A program made the translations under genes and the position numbers. From JAKOWB01 sp038363005 (lineage in GTDB: Bacteria; Pseudomonadota; Alphaproteobacteria; Kiloniellales; JACOMY01): a stretch of 64,000 nt of DNA. The notes beneath the pieces are model-generated. The model was not told the origin of the DNA and ran no database searches. It was given only the letters and a program-made list of their open reading frames with translations. The stretch spans positions 1-64,000 of the forward strand of contig JBBQBI010000004.1 in the NCBI GenBank assembly GCA_038363005.1, in the 5' to 3' direction. This document shows, piece after piece, positions 53,407 through 62,615 of this stretch. Within the stretch, counting starts at the first letter, position 1. The number at the start of each line of letters is the position of its first letter.

Positions 53407-53889
53407 TCAGACAGACAGGCTCTGCACCGCGCAGCCGTCTTCCGGAGGGGGAAGTCCGTTGCTGTCCAGCATCAGGGTCACGCAGTTGTTGCCGGCGATG
53501 ATGCGATAGCCGGCGATGGCGGGATCGGCCGGCAGGTCGAGCGTCACCTCGATCGTGGAGATGACCTGGGTCGCCACGCCGTCCGGCGGAATGGCCATGA
53601 CGTAGATCTCGTAGATGCCGTCGCCGGGCTCGACCACGTAGTAGACCGGCTCCAACGTGGCGTGGCTGTAGCCGCCGGTCGGCACCTCGGCGTCGACGGT
53701 CAGGCGAATCTGGCTGGGATCGCTGTCCAGCTTGGCGGTCTCGACCTTCACGATGCTGTCGGCGAAGACAGCGTTGTAGTCGGCCTCGGTCCACGAGGTC
53801 TCCATGCCACAGGCCAGCGCGGCACTGCCGGTGACCGCGGCGAGCGCGGTGGCCAAGGTAAACTGACGAAGCGAGTGCAAGCGGGGCAT
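53407..53889 (-). CDS. Secreted hypothetical protein, 160 residues
   Basis: Starts at ATG 53889 with a ggagg RBS five bases upstream. A signal peptide (FTLATALAAVTGSAALA) is followed by CGMETSWTEADYNAVFADS and a beta-rich domain with two further cysteines (NNCVTLML, EDGCAVQSL). It is acidic. The family is not recognised. It is divergent from the LysE gene, with 243 bases between starts. Confidence 0.8.
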   Translation of the reverse strand: MPRLHSLRQFTLATALAAVTGSAALACGMETSWTEADYNAVFADSIVKVETAKLDSDPSQIRLTVDAEVPTGGYSHATLEPVYYVVEPGDGIYEIYVMAIPPDGVATQVISTIEVTLDLPADPAIAGYRIIAGNNCVTLMLDSNGLPPPEDGCAVQSLSV

Positions 53890-54132
53890 CTGAGCCTCCA
53901 TTCCCGGTGATCGGCGAATAACCTGATGGCCGGCAGGGGCGGAATTGCGGCAAGGCGGCGGCTGCTGTATGACGGCGGGGCAAAAGGAAGGCCGACCCTT
54001 GTCCAAGCACTGCATAACCCTGCACTGCTGCCCGCGCCGCCAGACGGCGCGACAAACCACCGCGCGCTGAGTCTGCCGCCTGCAAGTGCCTGTAGCGCTT
54101 GCCCTTTTGCCCTTCAGCTCGCGGGTGTTGCC

Positions 54133-54765
54133 ATGTCGTTCGATCTTGCCTTGCTGGCCAAGGCCGCGCTTATCGGCCTGTCCATCGCTGCCCCTGTCGG
54201 TCCCATCGCGCTGCTCATCATGCAGCGCACCCTGGCCGAGGGCTTGGCCATTGGCCTTGCCTGTGGCCTCGGCACGGCCGTCGCCGACGCACTCTATGGC
54301 CTGCTGGCCGCCTTCGGCCTGGTCGCTGCCTCAGCGCTGCTCGACCAGATCTCCTGGTGGGTTGGCTTGGCTGGGGCGCTCTTCCTGCTCTACCTGGGCG
54401 GGAAGATCCTGCTCGCCCGGCCGGCAGCGGCAGCCGCCGAGACAACAGACCCCGCCCGCCGTGGCCGTCTGACCGGCGCCTTCCTCACCACGCTGCTGCT
54501 GACGCTCTCCAACCCCCTGACCATCGTCTCCTTCCTCGCCGTCTTCGCCTCGCTCGGCGTGGCGGCGAGCGGCGCGCCCGACGCGGCGGCGACAGTGGTG
54601 CTGGGCGTCTGGCTGGGGTCGTTGGCCTGGCAGTGGGGTCTGGTGGCGCTGGCCGGCCTGGCACGCCGCTGGATGGCCAGGGGCCTACTGGTCTGGGTCA
54701 ACCGCGCCAGCGGGGTGTTCATCCTCGGCTTTGCCGGCTGGTTGCTCTGGCGCTCGCTGGCCTAG
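54133..54765 (+). CDS. LysE-family amino acid exporter
   Basis: 210 residues from ATG 54133, with six hydrophobic helices. The family's N-terminal APVGPIALLIMQRTLAEGLA is at residues 20-39. TTLLLTLSNPLTIVSFLAVF carries the conserved NP. Such proteins export amino acids or related molecules; the substrate is unknown. Its TAG stop lies one base before the stop of the convergent sulfatase. Confidence 0.9.
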   Translation: MSFDLALLAKAALIGLSIAAPVGPIALLIMQRTLAEGLAIGLACGLGTAVADALYGLLAAFGLVAASALLDQISWWVGLAGALFLLYLGGKILLARPAAAAAETTDPARRGRLTGAFLTTLLLTLSNPLTIVSFLAVFASLGVAASGAPDAAATVVLGVWLGSLAWQWGLVALAGLARRWMARGLLVWVNRASGVFILGFAGWLLWRSLA

Positions 54766-54766
54766 A

Positions 54767-56302
54767 TCAGAAGCGCGGGTCGGCCCGCTCGACGATGCCC
54801 TGCGCGGTGATGAACTTGCCGGCCAGCGTGCGGTCGGCGTGCACCATGCGGAAGGACAGCAGCTCCTGCGCGCAGGCCAGCAGCGTCGCCTGGTGCGCCG
54901 GGTCGCGCGCCAGGTTGATGCTTTCCGCGGGATCGTTGGCCATGTCGAACAGCAGCGGCTCCAGCCCGGCGAAGTGCACGTACTTCCAACGCTCGCCGCG
55001 CAGCGCGGCGGCGTAGCACTGGTCGCTGGTGATGCCCAGCGCGCGCTCCGGACCCTGATGCACCGCGTCGCGGAAGTCGTATTCGTAGTGCGCCGCGGTG
55101 CGCCACTGCGATGGCGTCTCGCCGCGCATGAAGGGGTGCAGCGTGTTGCCGTCCAGCTCCGGCGGGACCGGCCGGCCCAGCCACTCCAGGATGGTCGGCA
55201 GGATGTCGACTGCCTCGGTGAAGGCCTCCACCTGCCGGCCGCGGCCGTCAATCGCGTGGCGGCCCGGATCGCGCAGGATGCAGGGCACGTGGAAGGCCTT
55301 GTCGAACACCGTCTCCTTGCCGAGCAGCCAGCGGTCGCCCAGCATCTCGGCGTGGTCGGTGGTGGAGATGATCAGCGTGTCTTCCCACTGGCCGCTGTCC
55401 TGTAGCGCGCGGATCACGCGGCCAATGTGGTGGTCGGTCTCGGCGATCAGGCCGTAGTAGAGCGCGCGGATGGCGCGGACCAGCGGCTCGTCCAGCGTGC
55501 GCCCGACCGCCTGGTGGCCGAGCCAGTAGCGGCTGAGCTCGAAGCTCTGGCTGCGCAGCGCATGGAAGGGGTGGATCGCCGCCTCGTCCGCCACCTGGGC
55601 GAAGCGTGCCGGCGGGTCGACCTCGGCCGGGCTGTACATCTCGTGCCAGGGCGCGGCGGCCCGCAGCGGCGGGTGCGGTGCCAGGAAGGAGACATAGGTC
55701 AGCCAGGGCTCGTCGGCGCGCTCGGTAATGTGGCGGATCACCTGGTCGGCCAGGAAGGCCGAGGGGCTGTCCTCGGCGCGATAGAAGGCCGGGCCGTTCA
55801 ACCGCCCGTCGGCGGGTTCGAAGTAGTGCCAGACGTCGTCGTAGGTCGGGTAGCCCTTGGCCCTGAGGTGCGCGCGCCAGGCCCGCATGTCTTCCGGCAG
55901 GTTGGTACCGATGTCCATGCCGGGCAACACGCCCTCAAAGCTGGTCAGCGCCGGGTCGGACGGCGGGCGCAGGCGCGGGTCGGGCGAGGTGTCGGTGTAG
56001 CCGAACAGCCAGGGGCGCAGCCCCGCCTTGCGCGCCTCGCGCGCCAGGTTGGTGAAGCGGTCGTCCAGCGGCGTGCCGTTGCGGCCCGAGCGGTGCGTCA
56101 TCAGGTAGAGCCCGGTCAGCAGGCTGGAGCGTGACGGACCGCAGGGGCTGCACTGGGTGTAGTGGTTGCGGAACAGCGTGCCCTCGGCCGCTAAGGCGTC
56201 GAGGTTCGGCGTCTTCACCAGGCGGTGGCCAACGGCGGAGAGGCATTCGGCGCGCCACTGGTCACCGGCGAAGATCAGCACCTTGCGGGGGCGGCTCGAC
56301 AT
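54767..56302 (-). CDS. Sulfatase / phosphonate monoester hydrolase
   Basis: 511 residues from ATG 56302 (MSSRPRKVLIFAGDQW). The formylglycine site CxPxR is Cys54 in CSPCGPSRSSLLTG. Metal residues are Asp14 in GDQWR and the Asp-His of STTDHAEMLGDRW. The fold and the GDQ signature resemble phosphonate monoester hydrolases, which cleave several ester types. No signal peptide is seen, so it is cytoplasmic. It lies 114 bases downstream of glpK on the same strand. A formylglycine-generating enzyme is not in the window. Confidence 0.9.
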   Translation of the reverse strand: MSSRPRKVLIFAGDQWRAECLSAVGHRLVKTPNLDALAAEGTLFRNHYTQCSPCGPSRSSLLTGLYLMTHRSGRNGTPLDDRFTNLAREARKAGLRPWLFGYTDTSPDPRLRPPSDPALTSFEGVLPGMDIGTNLPEDMRAWRAHLRAKGYPTYDDVWHYFEPADGRLNGPAFYRAEDSPSAFLADQVIRHITERADEPWLTYVSFLAPHPPLRAAAPWHEMYSPAEVDPPARFAQVADEAAIHPFHALRSQSFELSRYWLGHQAVGRTLDEPLVRAIRALYYGLIAETDHHIGRVIRALQDSGQWEDTLIISTTDHAEMLGDRWLLGKETVFDKAFHVPCILRDPGRHAIDGRGRQVEAFTEAVDILPTILEWLGRPVPPELDGNTLHPFMRGETPSQWRTAAHYEYDFRDAVHQGPERALGITSDQCYAAALRGERWKYVHFAGLEPLLFDMANDPAESINLARDPAHQATLLACAQELLSFRMVHADRTLAGKFITAQGIVERADPRF

Positions 56303-56416
56303 GGTGCGGACTCCGGCAGACGGCGGGCAGTGCGCAGACATGCCAGAGGCAGCTTCACTGCGCCAGGGGGGAGTCGCGCGCCGGCTGGCCGGCCTGCGCG
56401 GACTATCTGAAGCGCT

Positions 56417-57910
56417 TCAGCTTCGGGTGAGGGTGCGCGACACCGCGTCTTGCCAGCCGGCATAGGCGGCGTCGCGCTCGGCCGGCGCCATCTTCGGTTC
56501 GAAATGCCCGGCGCCGGACCACAGCTGGGCGATCTCCTCGAGCGAGCTGTAGAGCCCGACACCCAGGCCGGCCAGGAAGGCGGCGCCCAGCGCCGTGGTC
56601 TCCGGCAGCAGGCCGCGCTCGACCGGCGAGCCCGAGAGGTCGGCCAGGCGCTGCATCAGCCAGTCGTTGCGCACCATGCCGCCGTCGACCCGCAGGGTAT
56701 CGGGCACCGGGGCGCCGTCGGCCCTCATGGCCTGCAGCAGGTCGCGGGTCTGGTAGCAGACCGAATCCAGCGTGGCGCGCGCCAGCTCGGCACGCCCGGC
56801 ACCGCGGGTCAGGCCGAAGATGGCGCCGCGCGCCTCGGCATCCCAGTAGGGCGCGCCCAGGCCGACGAAGGCCGGCACCAGGTAAACCCGCTCGTCCGGG
56901 TTGGCAGCCTTGGCCAGGGTCTCGGTCTCGGCCGCCGAGGCGACGAGGCCCAGCGCATCGCGCAGCCACTGCACCGCCGCGCCGGCGATGAAGATGGCGC
57001 CCTCCAGCGCATAGGTCACCTCGTCGCCGATGCGATAGGCGATGGTGGTCAGCAGCCGGTTTTTCGAGGTGACGCACTCGGCCCCGGTATTGATCAGCGC
57101 GAAGCAGCCGGTGCCATAGGTCGACTTCATCATGCCGGGGCGGAAGCAGGCCTGGCCCACGGTGGCGGCCTGCTGGTCACCGGCGATGCCGCTGATCGGC
57201 ACCGCGCTGCCCAGCACCGCGCCGGTGGTGGCGCCGAAATCGGCGTTGCTGGCCCGCACCTCGGGCAGCAGTTGGCGCGGGATGCGGAAGACCTTCAGCA
57301 GCTCCTCGTCCCAGTCGCCTTGGCGGATATCGTAGAGCAGCGTGCGCGACGCGTTGGTGGCGTCGGTCGCGTGCACCCGGCCGCCGGTCAGGCGCCACAG
57401 CAGGAAGCTGTCGATGGTGCCGAAGGCCAGCTCGCCGCGCTCGGCGCGGGCGCGGGCGCCTTCTACCTTGTCGAGAATCCAGGCCAGCTTGGTGGCGGAG
57501 AAATAGGGATCCAGCAGCAGGCCGGTCTTGCTTTGCACCAGCGGCTCCAGGCCCTCGGCCTTCAGCTTGCCGCAGAGTTCGGCGGTGCGGCGGTCCTGCC
57601 AGACGATGGCGCGGTGCAGGCATTCGCCGGTGCGGCGGTCCCACAGCAAGGTGGTCTCGCGCTGGTCGGTGATGCCGAGCGCGGCGATGCGGCGGGCGTC
57701 GACCTTGGCGTTGACCAGCGCGCCGGTCAGCACCGCCTTGGCGTCGCGCCAGATGTCCTCCGGGTCATGTTCGACCCAGCCGGGGTGGGGGTAGTGCTGC
57801 GCCAGTTCCTGCTGCGCGACGCCCAGCGGCTTGCCGCTGCGGTCGAACACGATGGCGCGGGTGGAGGTGGTGCCCTGGTCCAGGGCGAGGATCAGATCGG
57901 CTTTGGACAT
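56417..57910 (-). CDS. glpK: Glycerol kinase
   Basis: 497 residues, the typical length. The N-terminal ALDQGTTSTRAIVFDRSG and MKSTYGTGCFALINTG are FGGY-kinase signatures. GLGAPYWDAEARGAIFGLTR is specific for GlpK. It phosphorylates glycerol to sn-glycerol-3-phosphate. No glpF or glpD lies beside it. The next gene downstream is the sulfatase. Confidence 0.96.
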   Translation of the reverse strand: MSKADLILALDQGTTSTRAIVFDRSGKPLGVAQQELAQHYPHPGWVEHDPEDIWRDAKAVLTGALVNAKVDARRIAALGITDQRETTLLWDRRTGECLHRAIVWQDRRTAELCGKLKAEGLEPLVQSKTGLLLDPYFSATKLAWILDKVEGARARAERGELAFGTIDSFLLWRLTGGRVHATDATNASRTLLYDIRQGDWDEELLKVFRIPRQLLPEVRASNADFGATTGAVLGSAVPISGIAGDQQAATVGQACFRPGMMKSTYGTGCFALINTGAECVTSKNRLLTTIAYRIGDEVTYALEGAIFIAGAAVQWLRDALGLVASAAETETLAKAANPDERVYLVPAFVGLGAPYWDAEARGAIFGLTRGAGRAELARATLDSVCYQTRDLLQAMRADGAPVPDTLRVDGGMVRNDWLMQRLADLSGSPVERGLLPETTALGAAFLAGLGVGLYSSLEEIAQLWSGAGHFEPKMAPAERDAAYAGWQDAVSRTLTRS

Positions 57911-57923
57911 GGCCCCATGCTAA

Positions 57924-57951
57924 CCCCTCCCCCGCTGGCGCGGGAGAGGGG
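57924..57951. repeat. REP-like hairpin between the FecR gene and glpK
   Basis: Arms cccctcccccgc and gcgggagagggg around tggc, with one mismatch. On the minus strand it follows the FecR-domain gene end and precedes a weak ttag. It resembles the CCCTC/GAGGG repetitive palindromes common in GC-rich bacteria, and may act as a weak terminator. Confidence 0.5.
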
Positions 57952-57981
57952 ATGCCGGGGCAGGCCGTCAGATGCAGGCGG

Positions 57982-58833
57982 TCAGATGCAGGCCGGCAGA
58001 GAGGGATTCAGATCGCAGACGTTCTGCGGGTCCACCACCGGCGTGTCGTCCTGGGCGTCTTCCGGGATCTCGCCCTCGTCGATCGCCTCGTCCGGAACGT
58101 TGAGCTGCTCGCCCTCGATGTGCGCCAAGCCGCCCGGCGGGGCCAGGCAGTCCTTGTGGTTCTCGGCGAAGCCGGAGTCGCAGAACAGGTCGATCAGGCC
58201 GGTCAGGCCGTCGTTCTCGCTGCCGCCGCCGCCCAGCATGGCCTGCAGCAGCCCGTCGTACTTGTCCTTCGGTACCCGCACCACCTCGACCCCGTTGGGG
58301 CCGACGATGCAGGCGAAGCCGCGCGTGGTGATGACCTCGGTCTGGCCGCCGCCGCTGCAGGTCAGGATGCCGAACTGGTGCGCCGCCCAGGTTTCCTTGG
58401 CGACCTCGACCAGCACCATGCCGCCGCGGATGCCGATGGTGCCCTGCGGCGTATTGATCTCGACGTCCTCGCCCTTGGAGATGTGGCCGCCGACATAGCG
58501 CAGCACGCCGCCACCCATCTGCAGGGCCATGCTGCCCTGGCCGGCACCGTCATAGACGAACTCGTCGATCGTCACCTCCGAGTTCGGCCCCACCGAGAGG
58601 CTCGAGTCGTCGGCGAAGAGAATCTGCGCCAGCCCGGTCGCCGTGGTGGCGATCAGGTCCATCAGGTTGATCGGATCGCCGTTGGCCAGCGTCCTCTGGG
58701 CGCCGCCGTCGGGCGTCTGCATGGCGTCCGGCTGCACCGCTGTGGCAGCGCCCACGACCTCGGCTTTTGCAACCGGCATCAAAGCCGTCGCGCAAAAGAA
58801 ACCGAGACCAATCAAAGATATAACCCGCCTCAT
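57982..58833 (-). CDS. FecR-domain secreted protein
   Basis: 283 residues from ATG 58833, with ggaggtttt just upstream. A signal peptide (LIGLGFFCATALMPVAKA) precedes a FecR domain: ILFADDSSLSVGPNSEVTID, LRYVGGHISKGEDVEINTPQ and IGIRGGMVLVEV. An acidic C-terminal tail with four cysteines (VCDLNPSLPACI) follows. Unlike FecR sigma regulators it has no cytoplasmic part. It is last in the order cyclase, barrel, FecR. Confidence 0.87.
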   Translation of the reverse strand: MRRVISLIGLGFFCATALMPVAKAEVVGAATAVQPDAMQTPDGGAQRTLANGDPINLMDLIATTATGLAQILFADDSSLSVGPNSEVTIDEFVYDGAGQGSMALQMGGGVLRYVGGHISKGEDVEINTPQGTIGIRGGMVLVEVAKETWAAHQFGILTCSGGGQTEVITTRGFACIVGPNGVEVVRVPKDKYDGLLQAMLGGGGSENDGLTGLIDLFCDSGFAENHKDCLAPPGGLAHIEGEQLNVPDEAIDEGEIPEDAQDDTPVVDPQNVCDLNPSLPACI

Positions 58834-58878
58834 GGTAAAACCTCCGAGACTAGGGAGCACGCTATGTAGGGTGACGCC

Positions 58879-60207
58879 CTAGAAACGCCAAGTGGCACCG
58901 ATAGCAAGGTACTCATTTTCGACTTCGTAGTTGTTGATCGAAGAGCGGTTGCGATAGAGTCCGCCCTCCGCGTACACGAACCACGACGAGGAAAGCCCAA
59001 TAGTATTTCTCACCACCAGGCGGGCATTTGTGTCGTCGCGCTTCGCGCCGCTGCTGATGGCCGGGTCTGGCTGGTCATAGTCGACCGAGCTGATCTCGCC
59101 ATGCACTGCCAGTTCCCAGGGGAAGGCGGTCAGCCCGAAGGGGGCGTTGTAGCGCACGTTGAGGTCGATGAAACCGGTCAGGCGATCGCTGGAGCGGTAG
59201 GGTTCGTCGGCGTCGGTGCGCTCGTAGAGGCCGCCCAGCGTGACCAGGATGTCCTCGTTCAGCGCCAGGGCGATCTTGCCCAGGCCGCTGTAGATCACGC
59301 CGTCCTGCGAGTCCGATGACGAATCGCGCCAGCGCGCGTTGCCGTCGGCGGTCAGGGTCAGCCAGCTGCCGTAGCGCTTGCTGACCGTCACGCCGCCGCC
59401 GCCGGACGCCGTCGCATAGCCGTTGTCGACCAGCGCCAGGGTGCCCAGCACGTAGGGCCGCACAAAGGCATTGTCGAGCGTGCCCGGCATGATCATCAGC
59501 CGCGGGCCCGTGGTGATCTTGCTGTAGCCGATGTCGACATCCGAGGAGTCGAACTGCCAGCGCCAGTAGGTCAGGCCGGTTGTATCCCAGGTCTCGCCCC
59601 ACTGGTTGCCCAGATCCTCGCGCCACAGGATGGAGCCCTGCAGGAAGCCAGCGAAGTCGTCCTCGACGCTGACGTTGCTCGGCACGATGACGTCGCCAAA
59701 CACCGGGTCGTTGACCTGGAACAGCCCCTTGTCGCTGACCAGCGTCGGGTTGGTGTCGTAGCGCAGGCCGGCCGAGACCGTGCCGCTGATCGAGGTGCCG
59801 TCCATGCGGTCCTCGTCGACCGCCAGGAAGGACTGGGCGCGTGCCGCGGTATCCGGCGGCAGGGTGCCGCTGGCGATGGCGCGCTCCAGGTGGAAGCGCG
59901 ACACGTCATAGGCGCCGACGCGGTAGTACATGACGCCGAGCTCGACGCGGATGCGGTTCAGCCCGGGATTCTGGATCAGGATGGCTTCCAGCGCGCCGAT
60001 GGCGGCTTCGTAGTTGCCGATGCGACTGGCGACGTTGGCGAAAGCGGCCAGCAGGGCCGGGTTCGCCGGCTCGGCGCGCAACGCCGCGGCAGCCTGATCA
60101 TAGTCGCTCTGCGCGACCGATCCGAAGGCCCACCAGGTATCGGCACTGGCCGGCGCGCTCAGGCTCAACCCCAGGACGGCGGCCAGCAGGGCTCGCTTGG
60201 CAGTCAC
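58879..60207 (-). CDS. TPR plus beta-barrel outer-membrane protein (Slam-like)
   Basis: 442 residues from GTG 60207, with gggggac as RBS. A signal peptide ends near ASADT. Residues about 30-130 hold TPR units (YEAAIGALEAILIQNPGLNR, LGVMYYRVGAYDVSRFHLER). The remaining 300 residues are beta-barrel strands ending in a C-terminal aromatic (IGATWRF). The design is like Slam proteins that move lipoproteins to the surface. It lies 45 bases before the FecR gene, so they are probably a pair. Confidence 0.83.
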   Translation of the reverse strand: MTAKRALLAAVLGLSLSAPASADTWWAFGSVAQSDYDQAAAALRAEPANPALLAAFANVASRIGNYEAAIGALEAILIQNPGLNRIRVELGVMYYRVGAYDVSRFHLERAIASGTLPPDTAARAQSFLAVDEDRMDGTSISGTVSAGLRYDTNPTLVSDKGLFQVNDPVFGDVIVPSNVSVEDDFAGFLQGSILWREDLGNQWGETWDTTGLTYWRWQFDSSDVDIGYSKITTGPRLMIMPGTLDNAFVRPYVLGTLALVDNGYATASGGGGVTVSKRYGSWLTLTADGNARWRDSSSDSQDGVIYSGLGKIALALNEDILVTLGGLYERTDADEPYRSSDRLTGFIDLNVRYNAPFGLTAFPWELAVHGEISSVDYDQPDPAISSGAKRDDTNARLVVRNTIGLSSSWFVYAEGGLYRNRSSINNYEVENEYLAIGATWRF

Positions 60208-60240
60208 GATCGAAGTCCCCCAATAAACCGCGCTTGGCGG

Positions 60241-60265
60241 CACCTAAGTGCCCGCACCTTAGTGC
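60241..60265 (-). promoter_or_regulatory. Tandem 11-base repeat upstream of the barrel gene
   Basis: Two copies, cacctaagtgc (60241-60251) and caccttagtgc (60255-60265), one mismatch apart and separated by three bases, give a 14-base period. Each half is partly self-complementary, so a hairpin is also possible. It lies 33 bases upstream of the GTG at 60207, where an operator or -35 region would be. Confidence 0.5.
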
Positions 60266-60323
60266 TTTCCAAGGGTTTCGGCACTCTCTTTCGTTTGACT
60301 TTGGAATGGCATCTCCTGGCGGG

Positions 60324-62552
60324 CTATTTTTCGCGCGCGATGTAGACGCCCTCCCAGTCCTCCGGCGCCGGCTGGCCCTGCACCTCGGCCAGGCGCTCGC
60401 GGTAGCGCGCCAGCAACCCGGCCAGCGGGCCGCCGGTAAGGATCGGCTCCAGCGCCGCCAGCGCGGCGGCGGCGGCCGGCCAGTCGCCGGCGCGGAAGGG
60501 ATCGAGGAAGGCCTTCACCCCCAGCACGGCGGTCAGCGCCTCGCCGCCCAGCTGGTCGCTGCGGCCCAGCAGGGCGAAGACGGTGACCGGCTGGACGCGC
60601 CCCTTCACCCGGATGCGGTCGACCTCCAGGAAGGTATAGTCGGGCGCCCCCAGGGTGGTGGCCTCGCTCATCAGGCAGTCCACGCCGTAGAGCCGGGTCA
60701 GGCCTTCCAGCCGGGAGGCCAGGTTCACGTTGTCGCCCACCGCGGTATAGGCCAGGCGCTGGGCGGAACCCATGTTGCCGACCGAGCAGTTCCCGCTGTT
60801 GACGCCGATGCCGACCCCCAGATGCAAGCCGCCCTCGTCGGCCAGCGCCTGGTTCAATCCCACCAGCCGGCGCCGCATGTCGAGCACCGCGGCGCAGGCG
60901 TGCGCCGGGTGGTCCGGCACGTCGAGCGGCGCATTCCAGAAGCCCATGACGCAGTCGCCCATGTACTTGTCGATGGTGCCGCCGCTGGCCAGCAGCGCGT
61001 CGCTCATCTCGGTCAGGAAGCGATTGATCAGGCGGGTCAGCGCCTGCGGGTCCAGCTTCTCCGACAGCGTGGTGAAGCCGCGCACGTCGCAGAACAGCAA
61101 CGTCATCTCGCGCGCCTCGCCGCCCAAGCTGACCTTGCGCGGGTTCTCGGCGATGCGCGCAACCACCTCGGGCGAGACGTACTGGCCGAAGGCGGTGCGG
61201 ACCTCGCGCCGCTGCTTCTCGCTCTCCAGGTAGCCGGTGATGCCGGCCGTGGCATAGACCAGGAGGCCGATGGTGGAAGCAGTCAGTGGATCGACCAGGA
61301 AGTGGAGCGAGGTGAAGGCGTACCAGGCGCCACCCATGCCGGCGGCAACCAGCACGAAGCCAATGAGTGCGGCGCCGAAGGCCCCGATTCGCCGAATGCC
61401 GAAAGACAGCAGGACCAGAAGCCCGAGGCCGGCGGCACCCAACGTCTCCCACTTGTCTGCCCATTTCGGCCGCGACAGGTAGGTACGTGTCAGGATCTGC
61501 TCCGTCGACTGTGCGTGAATCTCGACACCTGGCATCGCGCCCGACGTCGGGGTGGCCAGATTGTCGAACAGTGTCTTCGCAGTAGCGCCGATGTACACGA
61601 TGCTGCCTGCGATTAGCTTCGGGTCCACGGTACCCTCCAGCACCGCCTCGGCCGAAACGTAGCGCTGCGGTTGGTGGCCGGTGTCGTAGAGCCAGAGTTC
61701 ACCCCTCGGATCGGTCTGGATGTCGAACTTGACCCCGGCTTGGTTGTTCTGCACCCGGATCGCCTGGACGCCAGTGTCTTCACTGGAGCCGGCGACGTTG
61801 TTGCTGCCTGACGTCTTCACCAGGATATTGCGGGCGCCAATGGCGAGGCGCACGGCTTGTAGCGCCAGCGAGGGATAGACCTCATCGCCGGCGTTGGCGA
61901 CCAACGCGATATGGCGGATGGTGCCGTCGGTACCGCGGATCACGCCGATGGTGCCGAGCCCGCTCGCGCCCTCGACCAGTTCGGGAATCGGCCCGACGGC
62001 GCCGACATAGGCCGTGACGTAGCGGGCAGGCGATTCCCCCACGAAACTGAAACCGGACTTTGAGCTGTATGTAATGTCGTCCGCCTGCTCATTGGTCGGC
62101 ACCACCGCCAGGACCACCGGAACCCGGGCCATGGCTTGGGCAAAGAGCTGGTCGTTGTCAGGCAAGTGGCCGTTGGCGATCTCCGCCTCCAGGGCATCGC
62201 GCGCCGGGCCCGGCGGCAACTGGTCGACGACACGCGCGGGCGATGAGCGGTCAGGTTCGGCAAACAGAACGTCGAAGCCGACTGCTGCGGCGCCGTAGTC
62301 AGCCAGCTTCTCGACTAGTTTGGCCAGCAGTGAGCGCGGCCAGGGCCACTGGCCGTAGCGTGCGAGCGACGCATCGTCGATGGCGACGATGCGGACCGGC
62401 AGGCTGGCATCATAGGGCCGTGGCGACAGCCTCTGCAGGATATCGAAGGTGCTCTCGCGGAACTCGTGCAGTGCCTGCGGATCCCAGGAACGCAGGCCGA
62501 CACCCAGGATCAGCACAATCAGCGGGAGGATCAGATGCAGTCTGCGGCGCAT
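60324..62552 (-). CDS. CHASE2-domain adenylate/guanylate cyclase
   Basis: 742 residues. An N-terminal membrane helix (LILPLIVLILGVGLRSW) is followed by a large extracytoplasmic CHASE2 domain (VRIVAIDDASLARYGQWPWP, VGFDVLFAEPDRSS). Three membrane helices near residues 365-445 (LGAAGLGLLVLLSFG, ALIGFVLVAAGMGGAWYAFT) come next. The class III cyclase domain has metal aspartates in LLFCDVRGFTTLSEK and DKYMGDCVMGFWNAP. It would sense an outer signal and make cAMP or cGMP. It lies 116 bases upstream of the barrel gene. Confidence 0.92.
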   Translation of the reverse strand: MRRRLHLILPLIVLILGVGLRSWDPQALHEFRESTFDILQRLSPRPYDASLPVRIVAIDDASLARYGQWPWPRSLLAKLVEKLADYGAAAVGFDVLFAEPDRSSPARVVDQLPPGPARDALEAEIANGHLPDNDQLFAQAMARVPVVLAVVPTNEQADDITYSSKSGFSFVGESPARYVTAYVGAVGPIPELVEGASGLGTIGVIRGTDGTIRHIALVANAGDEVYPSLALQAVRLAIGARNILVKTSGSNNVAGSSEDTGVQAIRVQNNQAGVKFDIQTDPRGELWLYDTGHQPQRYVSAEAVLEGTVDPKLIAGSIVYIGATAKTLFDNLATPTSGAMPGVEIHAQSTEQILTRTYLSRPKWADKWETLGAAGLGLLVLLSFGIRRIGAFGAALIGFVLVAAGMGGAWYAFTSLHFLVDPLTASTIGLLVYATAGITGYLESEKQRREVRTAFGQYVSPEVVARIAENPRKVSLGGEAREMTLLFCDVRGFTTLSEKLDPQALTRLINRFLTEMSDALLASGGTIDKYMGDCVMGFWNAPLDVPDHPAHACAAVLDMRRRLVGLNQALADEGGLHLGVGIGVNSGNCSVGNMGSAQRLAYTAVGDNVNLASRLEGLTRLYGVDCLMSEATTLGAPDYTFLEVDRIRVKGRVQPVTVFALLGRSDQLGGEALTAVLGVKAFLDPFRAGDWPAAAAALAALEPILTGGPLAGLLARYRERLAEVQGQPAPEDWEGVYIAREK

Positions 62553-62615
62553 GGGTCGGCAGCCTGTCCCGAAGCCGCGCGCCGCACAAGCGGGTCGGCG
62601 CCGGGCGGGACGGCG

